Shown in pieces: positions 25,896 to 32,637 of a DNA stretch of 46,762 bases; positions within the stretch are counted from its first letter, which is position 1, and the number at the start of each line of letters is the position of its first letter. Location of the stretch: contig CAZQIC010000021.1 in assembly GCA_964593555.1 (NCBI GenBank), positions 1 to 46,762 of the forward strand. Direction: 5' to 3'. A model generated the notes under the pieces. That model ran no database searches. It had not been told where the DNA came from and saw nothing but the letters and a program-made list of their open reading frames with translations. The translations under genes were made by a program, and so were the position numbers. This DNA is from CAZQIC01 sp964593555 (GTDB lineage Bacteria; Bacteroidota; Bacteroidia; JAFLBG01).

Positions 25896-26492
25896 TTAAT
25901 TAGCCTCCTCTTTACTCAATAAAATTTCCGTCGCTTCATTCAGCTTTTTGACCTTAAAACTAAAATCTCCCTTTAATTTATCCCTTAGGCGATTAAGACT
26001 ATTTATACTTACCAATATATCGTCAGTAATATATTGCTGAAGGTACTCTCTTAACCGCTTTGCCAGTGTGGGTGATTTTCCATTGGTAGATATGGCAATT
26101 TTCAAATCACCTTTTGTAACAATAGATCCCAGGTAAAAATCGCACAGATCAGGGGTATCGGCAACATTAATTAAAACCCCTCTTTTTTCCGCAACCAATT
26201 TTATTTTTTTGCTTAAATCTCTAATGCCTGTGGCAGAGATGGCGATCTGAACATTTGAAAAATCATCTTCAACAAATTCTCTTTGATGAATTACCAGGTT
26301 TCGGGTATACTGGGCTATCTCCAATATACTGTCCAACACTTTTGGAGCAACTAACTTTATTTTTACATCGGGACAATTATTTAATAAGGCCGTTACTTTT
26401 TCAAGTGCTATGTTTCCACCACCTATGATGAGAACCTGTTTGTTATCCAGTTTTAGGAAAACAGGAAACAACGTATTTGTTTCGTTCCACAT
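25896..26492 (-). CDS. Precorrin-2 dehydrogenase / sirohydrochlorin ferrochelatase (CysG N-domain)
   Basis: 198 residues, the free-standing form of the N-terminal half of CysG (Met8-like). It oxidises precorrin-2 with NAD and may insert iron to give sirohaem. Seen: the Rossmann motif VLIIGGGNIALEKVTALLN, the middle VLINVADTPDLCDFYLGSIVTKGDLKIAISTNGKSPTLAKRLREYLQ with the conserved NGKSP loop. It begins one base after the stop codon of cobA, so the two enzymes are coupled and together replace the fused CysG. They serve the sulfite reductase encoded upstream, which needs sirohaem. The catalytic Asp of the family appears in VADTPDLCDF. Confidence 0.92.
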   Translation of the reverse strand: MWNETNTLFPVFLKLDNKQVLIIGGGNIALEKVTALLNNCPDVKIKLVAPKVLDSILEIAQYTRNLVIHQREFVEDDFSNVQIAISATGIRDLSKKIKLVAEKRGVLINVADTPDLCDFYLGSIVTKGDLKIAISTNGKSPTLAKRLREYLQQYITDDILVSINSLNRLRDKLKGDFSFKVKKLNEATEILLSKEEAN

Positions 26493-26493
26493 T

Positions 26494-27327
26494 TTAGTTA
26501 AAATTATAATTGAAAAGTTGAATTAATTTATTGTCGTCCGCCTTACCTGATAAAACCGTTTTTGAAATTTTCCCCACCGTGCTTGCCGAAAAATAAGGAT
26601 GAAGTTTTACCACATCACCGATAATAATAATCGCGGGTGCTTCAATTTTTTCCTCTTCAACAGTTTTTACAATATTGCTGATGGTTCCTAAAGCAATTTT
26701 CTCATTGGGTAACGATCCGTTTTGAATAACAGCAACAGGAAGATTTTTTTTTCCTTGACTTGAAAACAACTGCGTTATTTCTTTCAATTTACCCAGTCCC
26801 ATTAATACAACAACCGTCGCATTGGAGCGAGCCGCCTGAAAAATATCATTCGAAAGTGCACCGCTGCTGGTAGTAGCTGTAATCACCCAAAAACTTTCTG
26901 ACAGGCCCCTGTGTGTAACGGGTATTCCTTGTAGACCCGGGACCCCTATCGAACTTGAAATTCCGGGAACAACCGCTGTTTCAATATTAAAGGCATCAGC
27001 ATATTTTATTTCTTCCCCTCCCCTGCCAAACACGAATGGATCGCCGCCTTTTAATCTTACCACATGGCCATATGTAAATGCAAAATCAACAATGAGTGTA
27101 TTTATCTGATCCTGTGTATACTCATGAATATTTTTTCTTTTTCCCACAAATATTCTTGGCACATGCGGTGGAACATATTCCAGCATTTCCTTGTTCACTA
27201 AGGCGTCGTACAATACAACATCCGCAGATGCTAATGTTTTAATTGCTTTTACAGTGAGTAATTCAGGATTACCGGGACCTGCACCTACAATTGATAGTTT
27301 CGGATATATTTTCTTTAGTGTCTTCAT
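26494..27327 (-). CDS. cobA: Uroporphyrinogen-III C-methyltransferase
   Basis: 277 residues from the ATG at 27327; a TTG nine bases upstream is an alternative start. It methylates uroporphyrinogen III twice with S-adenosylmethionine to give precorrin-2, the first step to sirohaem. Seen: the SAM-methyltransferase start LSIVGAGPGNPELLTVKAIK, the motif VVLYDALVNKEML, the conserved VRLKGGDPFVFGRGGEE, VVPGISSSIGVPGLQGIPVTHRG and VVLMGLGKL. It lies 11 bases after the sulfite reductase stop codon and one base before the next gene. It clearly supplies cofactor to the same operon. Confidence 0.94.
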   Translation of the reverse strand: MKTLKKIYPKLSIVGAGPGNPELLTVKAIKTLASADVVLYDALVNKEMLEYVPPHVPRIFVGKRKNIHEYTQDQINTLIVDFAFTYGHVVRLKGGDPFVFGRGGEEIKYADAFNIETAVVPGISSSIGVPGLQGIPVTHRGLSESFWVITATTSSGALSNDIFQAARSNATVVVLMGLGKLKEITQLFSSQGKKNLPVAVIQNGSLPNEKIALGTISNIVKTVEEEKIEAPAIIIIGDVVKLHPYFSASTVGKISKTVLSGKADDNKLIQLFNYNFN

Positions 27328-27338
27328 TTTGTTCAATA

Positions 27339-29450
27339 TTAAATTTTTGTTAATACTAATTCTGCTCTTTTTATTTTTGCGGCCTTAATAAATTCTGTCG
27401 CTTCACCTAAATATTCTTTTGCAAAACTTTCTGAAGGAACATCCTTATTTATTTTTAAAACCACATCTTTAAATTTCCCGCTTGTCAATTCCCATTTTTC
27501 GAAATGCTTATCGAACTCGTCAATGATCATATTGTGAGTATTACAATTCACGTCCTTTCCAAGCAGCAATGCTTTCGCAACATTTACAAAAACCGAATAA
27601 GAGTGGTAGATGGAATCCGCAAATGCCTTGTTCCTATAGGCTTCAGCTGCTGATTGCAATTTCTCTTCAGCTTCAAACACAATCGTTTCAACCAGATCTA
27701 TTACAACACCGGCACACTCCCCTACTCCAATAGCTGTTTGGAATTCCGCTGAATGTCCCCAGTCGATTAACTCGTTTTCGCTCAGCGTAACTGCGTCTGC
27801 AAGCGGTTTTAACAATTGATAAAAATAATTTTTACCTTTCCTTTCATAGAACGAGTTAAAACTTTCACCACCTTGTGATTCATTTTCATATTCTTTAAGA
27901 ATTGTCCTTAATACTGCAGGGCCTCGCTTACTCGGGAATTTAATTATTTTTTCAGCAGCCTTCCCTTCACCATTCCCCAGTACACCCCCGCCTAATAGTA
28001 ACTGCAATGCGGGCACCACTTTTGTTCCGGCTTTTAATGAGCTTCCATGAAAACCTATTTGCGCCATCCCATGCTGGCTGCAGGAATTCATACAGCCGCT
28101 TATTTTTATTTTGATATCCTGATCGTATACTAAATCCGGAAACTCATTATTGATCAATTCCTCGAACGCCAAAGCGGCACCAGTACTGTTTGATATTCCA
28201 AGATTACATGTATCTGTTCCGGGGCAGCTTGTTATATCAGCTGTACTACCTGCACCGGCTTTTGCAAAGCCTATTTTTTTCAGTTCGCTGTATACAGCGG
28301 GCAATGCTTCTTCCTTTACAAAGCGCAACAAAAAACTTTGACCCAATGTAATACGAATATCATCCGCTGCATAGGTCTCTGCAATTTTTGAAAACTTACG
28401 GGCGTTATCACTTGAAATGTTTCCAAGTGGCACCCTTACATGAACACCAAAATATCCTTTTTGTTTTTGTTCAATTACGTTACTTTTTTTCCATCTATTA
28501 TATTCTTCGTCTACACTCACTTTAAAAGTTGTGTATACGCTTTCATCCTTCGCTTTCAAAAGATATTCAATGCTTGTTGCTTTATAAGCAATTGCAAAAG
28601 ACTGAGTTTTGATCGCGATATATTCTTCCTTCACGAGCTCGATGAATTTTTCAAGCCCTAATTTTTGAACTAAATATTTTAACCGGGCCTTATTCCTATT
28701 TTGTCTTTCACCGTACCTATCAAATGTGCGTATTACGGCTTCTGTAAAAGGAATGATCCTATCCTCTTCTAAAAATTCATGCGCTGTTTTTGCAGGTATT
28801 GGCTGGGCGCCTAGGCCGCCACCGATCACTATTTTAAACCCTCTTATCTCACGGCCTTCCCTTATTAATATCTGTGGGATAAAACCAAGATCATGAATAA
28901 ATGTGAGCGCATCATCATCTGCACTGGAAGAAAAAGCAATTTTTATTTTTCGTCCCAGCTCCTGGCAATGCGCGCTGCGTAAAAAATAACGAAACATGGC
29001 ATCAGCATATGGACTAACATCAAAAGGTTCTTTAGGATCAATGCCCGCAATTGCAGATGCAGTAATATTTCTCACTGTATTTCCGCAAGCCTCTCTTAAT
29101 GTAATATCATCCTGCTCCAGCTTTGCCCACAGTTCAGGAGTTCTATCCAGACTTACAAAATGTATTTGTATATCCTGGCGCGTTGTTAAGTGCAGGTTAC
29201 CAGTAGAATATTCATCAGAAATATCAGCGATCTTAACCAACTGGCGTACGCTAAGTTTCCCATAAGGAATTTTTATTCTGATCATTTGCACACCGGTTTG
29301 CCTTTGGCCGTAAATACCTCTTGCCAAACGCAATGATCTGAATCTCTCATGATCAATGGTTCCATTGCGAAATTGAAATATCTTTTTTTCAAGATCAATA
29401 ATATCTTTTTCTACCAATGGGTTTTCCAATTCTGTTCTGAAACTTTGCAT
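27339..29450 (-). CDS. Sirohaem-dependent sulfite/nitrite reductase with C-terminal HEPN-like domain
   Basis: 703 residues. It reduces sulfite to sulfide with six electrons, using sirohaem coupled to a [4Fe-4S] cluster. Seen: an N-terminal ferrodoxin-like half (GVQMIRIKIPYGKLSVRQL, LHLTTRQDIQIHFV), the substrate-binding region with many basic residues, and the cluster ligands CPGTDTC (about 408-414) and CMNSC (about 452-456). After the usual reductase part ends near residue 570, about 120 residues of helical protein follow (FADSIYHSYSVFVNVAKALLLGKDV ... THNMIIDEFDKHF), which resemble a HEPN domain. The R-x4-6-H nuclease motif is not present. Sulfite is the likely substrate because of the neighbours. 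The electron donor is unknown. The gene begins six bases after the upstream stop. Confidence 0.88.
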   Translation of the reverse strand: MQSFRTELENPLVEKDIIDLEKKIFQFRNGTIDHERFRSLRLARGIYGQRQTGVQMIRIKIPYGKLSVRQLVKIADISDEYSTGNLHLTTRQDIQIHFVSLDRTPELWAKLEQDDITLREACGNTVRNITASAIAGIDPKEPFDVSPYADAMFRYFLRSAHCQELGRKIKIAFSSSADDDALTFIHDLGFIPQILIREGREIRGFKIVIGGGLGAQPIPAKTAHEFLEEDRIIPFTEAVIRTFDRYGERQNRNKARLKYLVQKLGLEKFIELVKEEYIAIKTQSFAIAYKATSIEYLLKAKDESVYTTFKVSVDEEYNRWKKSNVIEQKQKGYFGVHVRVPLGNISSDNARKFSKIAETYAADDIRITLGQSFLLRFVKEEALPAVYSELKKIGFAKAGAGSTADITSCPGTDTCNLGISNSTGAALAFEELINNEFPDLVYDQDIKIKISGCMNSCSQHGMAQIGFHGSSLKAGTKVVPALQLLLGGGVLGNGEGKAAEKIIKFPSKRGPAVLRTILKEYENESQGGESFNSFYERKGKNYFYQLLKPLADAVTLSENELIDWGHSAEFQTAIGVGECAGVVIDLVETIVFEAEEKLQSAAEAYRNKAFADSIYHSYSVFVNVAKALLLGKDVNCNTHNMIIDEFDKHFEKWELTSGKFKDVVLKINKDVPSESFAKEYLGEATEFIKAAKIKRAELVLTKI

Positions 29451-29456
29451 ATGTTT

Positions 29457-30332
29457 TTATTTTGTTGCGTTATAAATTCTGTACCATTCCTCGTTACTTA
29501 AATCAACTGCATAAGCGCTAGCCGCATTCCTGATCCTGTTTTTATCCGTACTTCCTATAATTGGTAATGCACCGAGTTTATACAACCAGGCTACTGCAGT
29601 TTGTTCAACATTAATGCTGTGTACTTTTCCTACTTCTGTTAATGCCTTACGTACTTTCACAGCTTTCTTATCCTTACCATTTAAAATTCTTCCTCCCGCC
29701 AATGGTGCCCATGCCATTGGTTTGCTGTACTGCTCTTTGATAAAATCAATACGGCCATCGTTAATTGCATTAGTTTGCAATAGACTTAATTCAATATGGT
29801 TGGTGACTATAGGCTGAGATAAATGTGATGCCAATAAGCGATGTTGAAAAACATTAAAGTTAGATACACCGATAAATTTTATCTTTTCACTTAACAAAAG
29901 GCTGGTAAGTGCGGACGCAGTTTCTTCTGCATTATACAAAGGGTCGTAATGTTCTAATAAAAAAATATCTATGTAATCTGTCTTTAATCGTTTTAATGAT
30001 TCTTCCACACTTTTTGTAATGTGCTCTGCACCCAGATCATAATATTCTCCTTTTGCCTTCCCTGAAAATTTCCGGATCCCTGCCTTTGTAGAAATAATAA
30101 CGTCTTCACGTTTAAATGATTTATTTTTTAAAGCAGCGCCAAACAGTTCTTCTATTTTTCCATTTAAATAATGATTACTGTGATCGAAGGTGTTTACACC
30201 CAATTCCAGATTATAATTAACAATGTCTTCTACTTTTTTAAGATTCGCCAATGCAGCAGTATCCCAGCGCCAGAATCCATAAATTGCTGCCGATACTTCC
30301 GGGCCCGATTCACTTAAATATATTTTTTCCAT
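29457..30332 (-). CDS. Aldo/keto reductase
   Basis: 291 residues. NADPH-dependent aldo/keto reductases reduce aldehydes and ketones on a TIM barrel. Seen: the catalytic tetrad Asp50 and Tyr55 (NTFDHSNHYLNG), Lys83 (ISTKAGI), His128 (LLEHYDPL), then IKFIGVSNFN, the NADPH-binding region WAPLAGGRIL and the end GALPIIGSTDKNRI. It resembles the YdhF type. It sits between tRNA-Cys and sulfite reductase, six bases from the latter, so it is likely in the same transcript. Its substrate and its link with sulfur metabolism are unknown; removal of a reactive aldehyde or a quinone-like compound is a guess. Confidence 0.88.
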   Translation of the reverse strand: MEKIYLSESGPEVSAAIYGFWRWDTAALANLKKVEDIVNYNLELGVNTFDHSNHYLNGKIEELFGAALKNKSFKREDVIISTKAGIRKFSGKAKGEYYDLGAEHITKSVEESLKRLKTDYIDIFLLEHYDPLYNAEETASALTSLLLSEKIKFIGVSNFNVFQHRLLASHLSQPIVTNHIELSLLQTNAINDGRIDFIKEQYSKPMAWAPLAGGRILNGKDKKAVKVRKALTEVGKVHSINVEQTAVAWLYKLGALPIIGSTDKNRIRNAASAYAVDLSNEEWYRIYNATK

Positions 30333-30350
30333 TTCTCGTTTTTATTTTTG

Positions 30351-30422
30351 AGGTCTCGACCGGATTCGAACCGGTGATGTGGCTTTTGCAGAGCCATGCC
30401 TTACCAACTTGGCTACAAGACC
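30351..30422 (-). tRNA. tRNA-Cys (anticodon GCA)
   Basis: A 72-base cloverleaf. Acceptor GGTCTTG pairs with CGAGACC (one G-U), anticodon stem TGGCT/AGCCA encloses loop CTGCAAA with anticodon GCA, T-arm CGGTTCGAATCCG. The discriminator base is U73, the identity base of tRNA-Cys. It lies inside the sulfur operon, 18 bases before the aldo/keto reductase start, with no room for a separate promoter behind it. Confidence 0.97.
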
Positions 30423-30427
30423 ATTTT

Positions 30428-30459
30428 TCTTTCTTCCCGATTTTACCCGGGAAGAAAGA
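30428..30459. other. Perfect 12-bp hairpin just upstream of tRNA-Cys
   Basis: TCTTTCTTCCCG (30428-30439) pairs with CGGGAAGAAAGA (30448-30459) around an eight-base loop. On the operon (minus) strand no T-run follows, so it is not a normal terminator there; it may be a processing or stabilising stem between the prx message and the tRNA. On the plus strand a T-run does follow it (30460-30465), so it could stop antisense transcripts. Confidence 0.6.
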
Positions 30460-30463
30460 TTTT

Positions 30464-31099
30464 TTAAATATTTGGTTGAGGTGTTACTCTCAAGTATGAT
30501 TTTACCTCTTTAAATCCTTTCGGGAACTTTGCAGGAATATCTTCCGTTTTAATAGCCGGTATTACTACCACATCTTCGCCTTGTTCCCAATTAGCGGGTG
30601 TTGCCACACTGTAATTAGCCGTAAGCTGCAATGAATCTATCACACGAAGTATTTCGTTGAAATTTCTGCCGGTTGATGCTGGATATGTGATCAACAGTTT
30701 TACTTTTTTATCAGGTCCAATAATTACTACCGAACGTACTGTGAATTTATCTGAAGCATTTGGGTGAACAAAACCATACAGTTTTGATACTTCAAAAATC
30801 GGGTCGGCAATAATGGGATAATTAACAGTAGTGTTTTGTGTTTCATTAATATCCTTTATCCAATTGATATGCGATTCTACCGGATCAACACTTAACGCAA
30901 TTACTTTAACTCCTCTTTTATCGAACTGTGGTTTTAATTTTGCCACGCTGCCCAATTCTGTTGTGCAAACAGGTGTGAAATCTGCAGGGTGAGAAAACAA
31001 TACGGCCCAACTGTTATTCAGCCATTGATGAAAGTTAATTTTTCCTTCTGTTGACTCTGCAACAAAATCCGGTGCTACGTCTCCTAATCTGATTGACAT
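30464..31099 (-). CDS. Peroxiredoxin (Prx6 / 1-Cys type)
   Basis: 211 residues. It reduces hydrogen peroxide and organic peroxides. Seen: the N-terminal MSIRLGDVAPDFVAESTEG, the catalytic motif HPADFTPVCTTELG with peroxidatic Cys45, and the Prx6-type C-terminal extension (YSVATPANWEQGEDVVVIPAIKTED). Length and the PANWEQGEDV motif place it in the Prx6 group, usually 1-Cys. There is no second Cys at the expected resolving place. It is the first protein gene after a 340-base leader with two Cys-codon leader peptides and two terminators. tRNA-Cys follows directly. Its position suggests that peroxide defence is tied to cysteine supply. Confidence 0.93.
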   Translation of the reverse strand: MSIRLGDVAPDFVAESTEGKINFHQWLNNSWAVLFSHPADFTPVCTTELGSVAKLKPQFDKRGVKVIALSVDPVESHINWIKDINETQNTTVNYPIIADPIFEVSKLYGFVHPNASDKFTVRSVVIIGPDKKVKLLITYPASTGRNFNEILRVIDSLQLTANYSVATPANWEQGEDVVVIPAIKTEDIPAKFPKGFKEVKSYLRVTPQPNI

Positions 31100-31156
31100 G
31101 TTTTTTAGTTTTTAATTGTTTATTTTATTGAATGTATTTGTTGAATTTGTTTAAAT

Positions 31157-31189
31157 AAAAAGCCCTCCGGTTTTTGCAGAAGGGCTTTT
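31157..31189 (-). terminator. Attenuator terminator 2 (before peroxiredoxin)
   Basis: An 11-bp stem (31189-31179 with 31168-31158; AAAAGCCCTTC with GGAGGGCTTTT, one G-U) and a five-T run at 31161-31157, 57 bases before the peroxiredoxin start and after the second leader ORF. The segment CCCTCGCGG inside leader 2 (31241-31233) can pair with CCGGAGGG of its right side, with one bulge, as a competing structure. Confidence 0.85.
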
Positions 31190-31212
31190 GAATGTTTTAA
31201 GTTTTTTATTAC

Positions 31213-31287
31213 TTATCCATAAAGTATCCGTTCCGCGAGGGTTTTGCTACAGCAGCACATACACATATTTTTATCTATTTTTTTCAT
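31213..31287 (-). CDS. Leader peptide 2, Cys/Met-rich (24 residues)
   Basis: ATG at 31287, TAA at 31213-31215. The peptide starts MKKIDKN, then MCMCCCS, then a short tail (KTLAERILYG). Four Cys codons (TGT, then TGC TGC TGT) lie within six codons, with Met codons between. The ORF begins 11 bases after the T-run of terminator 1 and ends 24 bases before terminator 2. No credible protein function other than ribosome-stalling control fits this composition and place. No Shine-Dalgarno site is seen, as is normal in this phylum. Translation is inferred, not shown. Confidence 0.75.
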   Translation of the reverse strand: MKKIDKNMCMCCCSKTLAERILYG

Positions 31288-31298
31288 TTTATTACAAT

Positions 31299-31329
31299 AA
31301 AAAAGGGCTTCCGTTTCTGGAAGCCCTTT
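31299..31329 (-). terminator. Attenuator terminator 1
   Basis: A perfect 11-bp stem AAAGGGCTTCC/GGAAGCCCTTT around a six-base loop, with six T residues at 31304-31299 (three inside the stem). It lies 24 bases after the stop codon of leader peptide 1 and before leader 2, with no gene finished before it, so it can only act as an attenuator. GGAAGC at 31354-31349, which shares its first G with the leader stop codon, can pair with GCTTCC of its left arm (31324-31319). Confidence 0.88.
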
Positions 31330-31353
31330 AAGATGATTATTATCTTTTGCTTC

Positions 31354-31434
31354 CTATTTAAAATTCATCATACAGCAACACATTACTGTGTTTGCAGAAG
31401 AGGAAATCATAAATATGGAAGTGTTATTTTTCAT
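31354..31434 (-). CDS. Leader peptide 1, Cys/Met-rich (26 residues)
   Basis: ATG at 31434, TAG at 31354-31356. The peptide begins MKNNTSIFMI, then a Ser/Ala stretch, and ends with VMCCCMMNFK. The three Cys codons are TGT TGC TGT, flanked by Met codons, seven codons before the stop. The start codon is only about 10 bases downstream of the -7 box, so the message may be leaderless or nearly so. Terminator 1 follows after 24 bases. A stalled ribosome at the Cys codons would leave the antiterminator segment at the stop codon free. Too short for standard gene callers. Confidence 0.78.
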   Translation of the reverse strand: MKNNTSIFMISSSANTVMCCCMMNFK

Positions 31435-31444
31435 AATGATTATG

Positions 31445-31474
31445 CAAATATACGAATATAATCTACAAAGTCAA
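31445..31474 (-). promoter_or_regulatory. Promoter of the sulfur operon and its leader
   Basis: The minus strand has TTGAC (31474-31470), a 19-base spacer after TTG, and TATATTTG (31452-31445), an exact Bacteroidota -7 box (TAnnTTTG). Transcription should start near 31438-31440, a few bases before the ATG of leader peptide 1. Confidence 0.75.
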
Positions 31475-31505
31475 TAGACTATTCAAATATTTTGAAAATA
31501 ACTGA

Positions 31506-31661
31506 TTAAGAATGACTTAATCGTGCATTTATAGCCGTTTGAATTTCAACCACATTACATTTTAACACGGAAACCGGTATTGCAATGGGAGTCCCGTTTC
31601 CTTTATAACTTATCTCTAACATCTTCCTTTTTATTCCCGGCTTAAATCTCCTAATATACAT
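31506..31661 (-). CDS. Possible small protein of 51 residues
   Basis: An open frame from ATG 31661 to TAA 31506 with a reading-frame composition like real protein (MYIRRFKPGIKRKML ... NGTPIAIPVSVLK ... INARLSHS): basic start, then a mixed beta/helix pattern. It lies between the small membrane protein and the sulfur-operon promoter. I recognise no family and see no -7 box close to it. It may be a real short gene or chance. Confidence 0.35.
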   Translation of the reverse strand: MYIRRFKPGIKRKMLEISYKGNGTPIAIPVSVLKCNVVEIQTAINARLSHS

Positions 31662-31717
31662 ATCAGGAGTTTTAACTTTTTAATTATAAATGAAGAGGGA
31701 ATCATTGATCAAGCCAG

Positions 31718-31990
31718 TTATAGTTCTGTTGGAGAAATAAAATGGAATGATATAACAGGAATAAATACCGTAAGAGTTTCAGGGCAAGAAATTATACTTA
31801 TAATTAAGGATAGAAAGATGAGAAGTACCCCCAAGAAAATTTTATTTATTGGCACTACTCCCCAATAATATATTTCCCAACTATCCATTCCAAATATTAC
31901 ATAATTTCCGGCTACACCAATTAATAAGGAAAAGAACATAAAGAATATGAGTTTCCTTTTGTTCATGTAAAAAACAATGTCTTGATTCAT
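31718..31990 (-). CDS. Small unknown membrane protein
   Basis: 90 residues (a second Met at position 9 is another possible start). Seen: two hydrophobic helices (KLIFFMFFSLLIGVAGNYVIF and IFLGVLLIFLSLIISIISC) joined by a short WEIYYWGVVPINK loop. It starts 26 bases after the stop codon of the small barrel gene and could be cotranscribed with it. No family recognised. Confidence 0.45.
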   Translation of the reverse strand: MNQDIVFYMNKRKLIFFMFFSLLIGVAGNYVIFGMDSWEIYYWGVVPINKIFLGVLLIFLSLIISIISCPETLTVFIPVISFHFISPTEL

Positions 31991-32016
31991 TCCGATAAAT
32001 TGTACTGCAACAATCT

Positions 32017-32619
32017 TTAAAATCTTACTGTAAGTCCTGCATTTACTAATGCAAAACCATAACCTACTTCTGCGAAAAGAGCAATCTTAGGTTGAAGGTA
32101 ATAATTTACACCAGCATGAATACCGTATGCGAGCATGGATTTTGGTTCATCAAAATAATTGTTTTCACCAAACGGTTTTCCTTTTGTTAAAGTATATCCT
32201 AATAAAGCAGCGGCATAAGGATCGAGTTTTTTGCTTTTCAAAGGAATATGAAATCCTAGTCTTCCACCTACAACAGTAAATGAGTAATCAAATCCATTTA
32301 TGTTTTTAGGATTAGTGCGGTCTGTTACCGTAATTTTTTCCTTTGAATACCCAAGGAACCCGCCAAAACTTATACTCTTAGTTAACGCCGACTCAAATCT
32401 AAGGCTTATAGGAGGCATGCCGCTTCTCTTTGCTTCACCATAAACATTCAAATCATTCTTCGAAGCATTTATCATAGAAGGAAATCCAATCCCCACATGC
32501 GCCGTGTTCTGACCCTGGTAAAATCCACCCTTCTTTTTTTTCTTTGCCAAAGCAATTGTACTAAGCGAAGAAAAAAGAACAAAGAAAGTAAGCGTTAAAA
32601 CTACATTTTGATTTTTCAT
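32017..32619 (-). CDS. Small outer-membrane beta-barrel protein, copy A
   Basis: 200 residues. Seen: a signal peptide (VVLTLTFFVLFSSLSTIALA), a basic KKKKKG stretch, then alternating strands typical of an eight-stranded barrel (HVGIGFPSMI, ISFGGFLGYSK, DYSFTVVGGRLGFHIPL, YAAALLGYTL, YGIHAGVNYYL, IALFAEVGYGFALVNAGLTVRF) ending in Phe, as outer-membrane barrels do. The product is about 70% identical to copy B (33845-34444) by eye, including the unbroken stretch RTNPKNINGFDYSFTVVG. It follows the Omp28-like lipoprotein A by 18 bases, and the pair is a duplicate of the B pair. Function unknown. Confidence 0.8.
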   Translation of the reverse strand: MKNQNVVLTLTFFVLFSSLSTIALAKKKKKGGFYQGQNTAHVGIGFPSMINASKNDLNVYGEAKRSGMPPISLRFESALTKSISFGGFLGYSKEKITVTDRTNPKNINGFDYSFTVVGGRLGFHIPLKSKKLDPYAAALLGYTLTKGKPFGENNYFDEPKSMLAYGIHAGVNYYLQPKIALFAEVGYGFALVNAGLTVRF

Positions 32620-32637
32620 TTCTTATTTTCTTAGCAA

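Noticed and set aside
31100..31474. A SAM riboswitch or T-box leader as explanation for the sulfur-operon leader
   Set aside because: No T-box specifier/TGGN elements and no SAM aptamer core are recognisable, while two short ORFs with Cys runs and two terminators explain the structure better. A covariance-model search would settle it.
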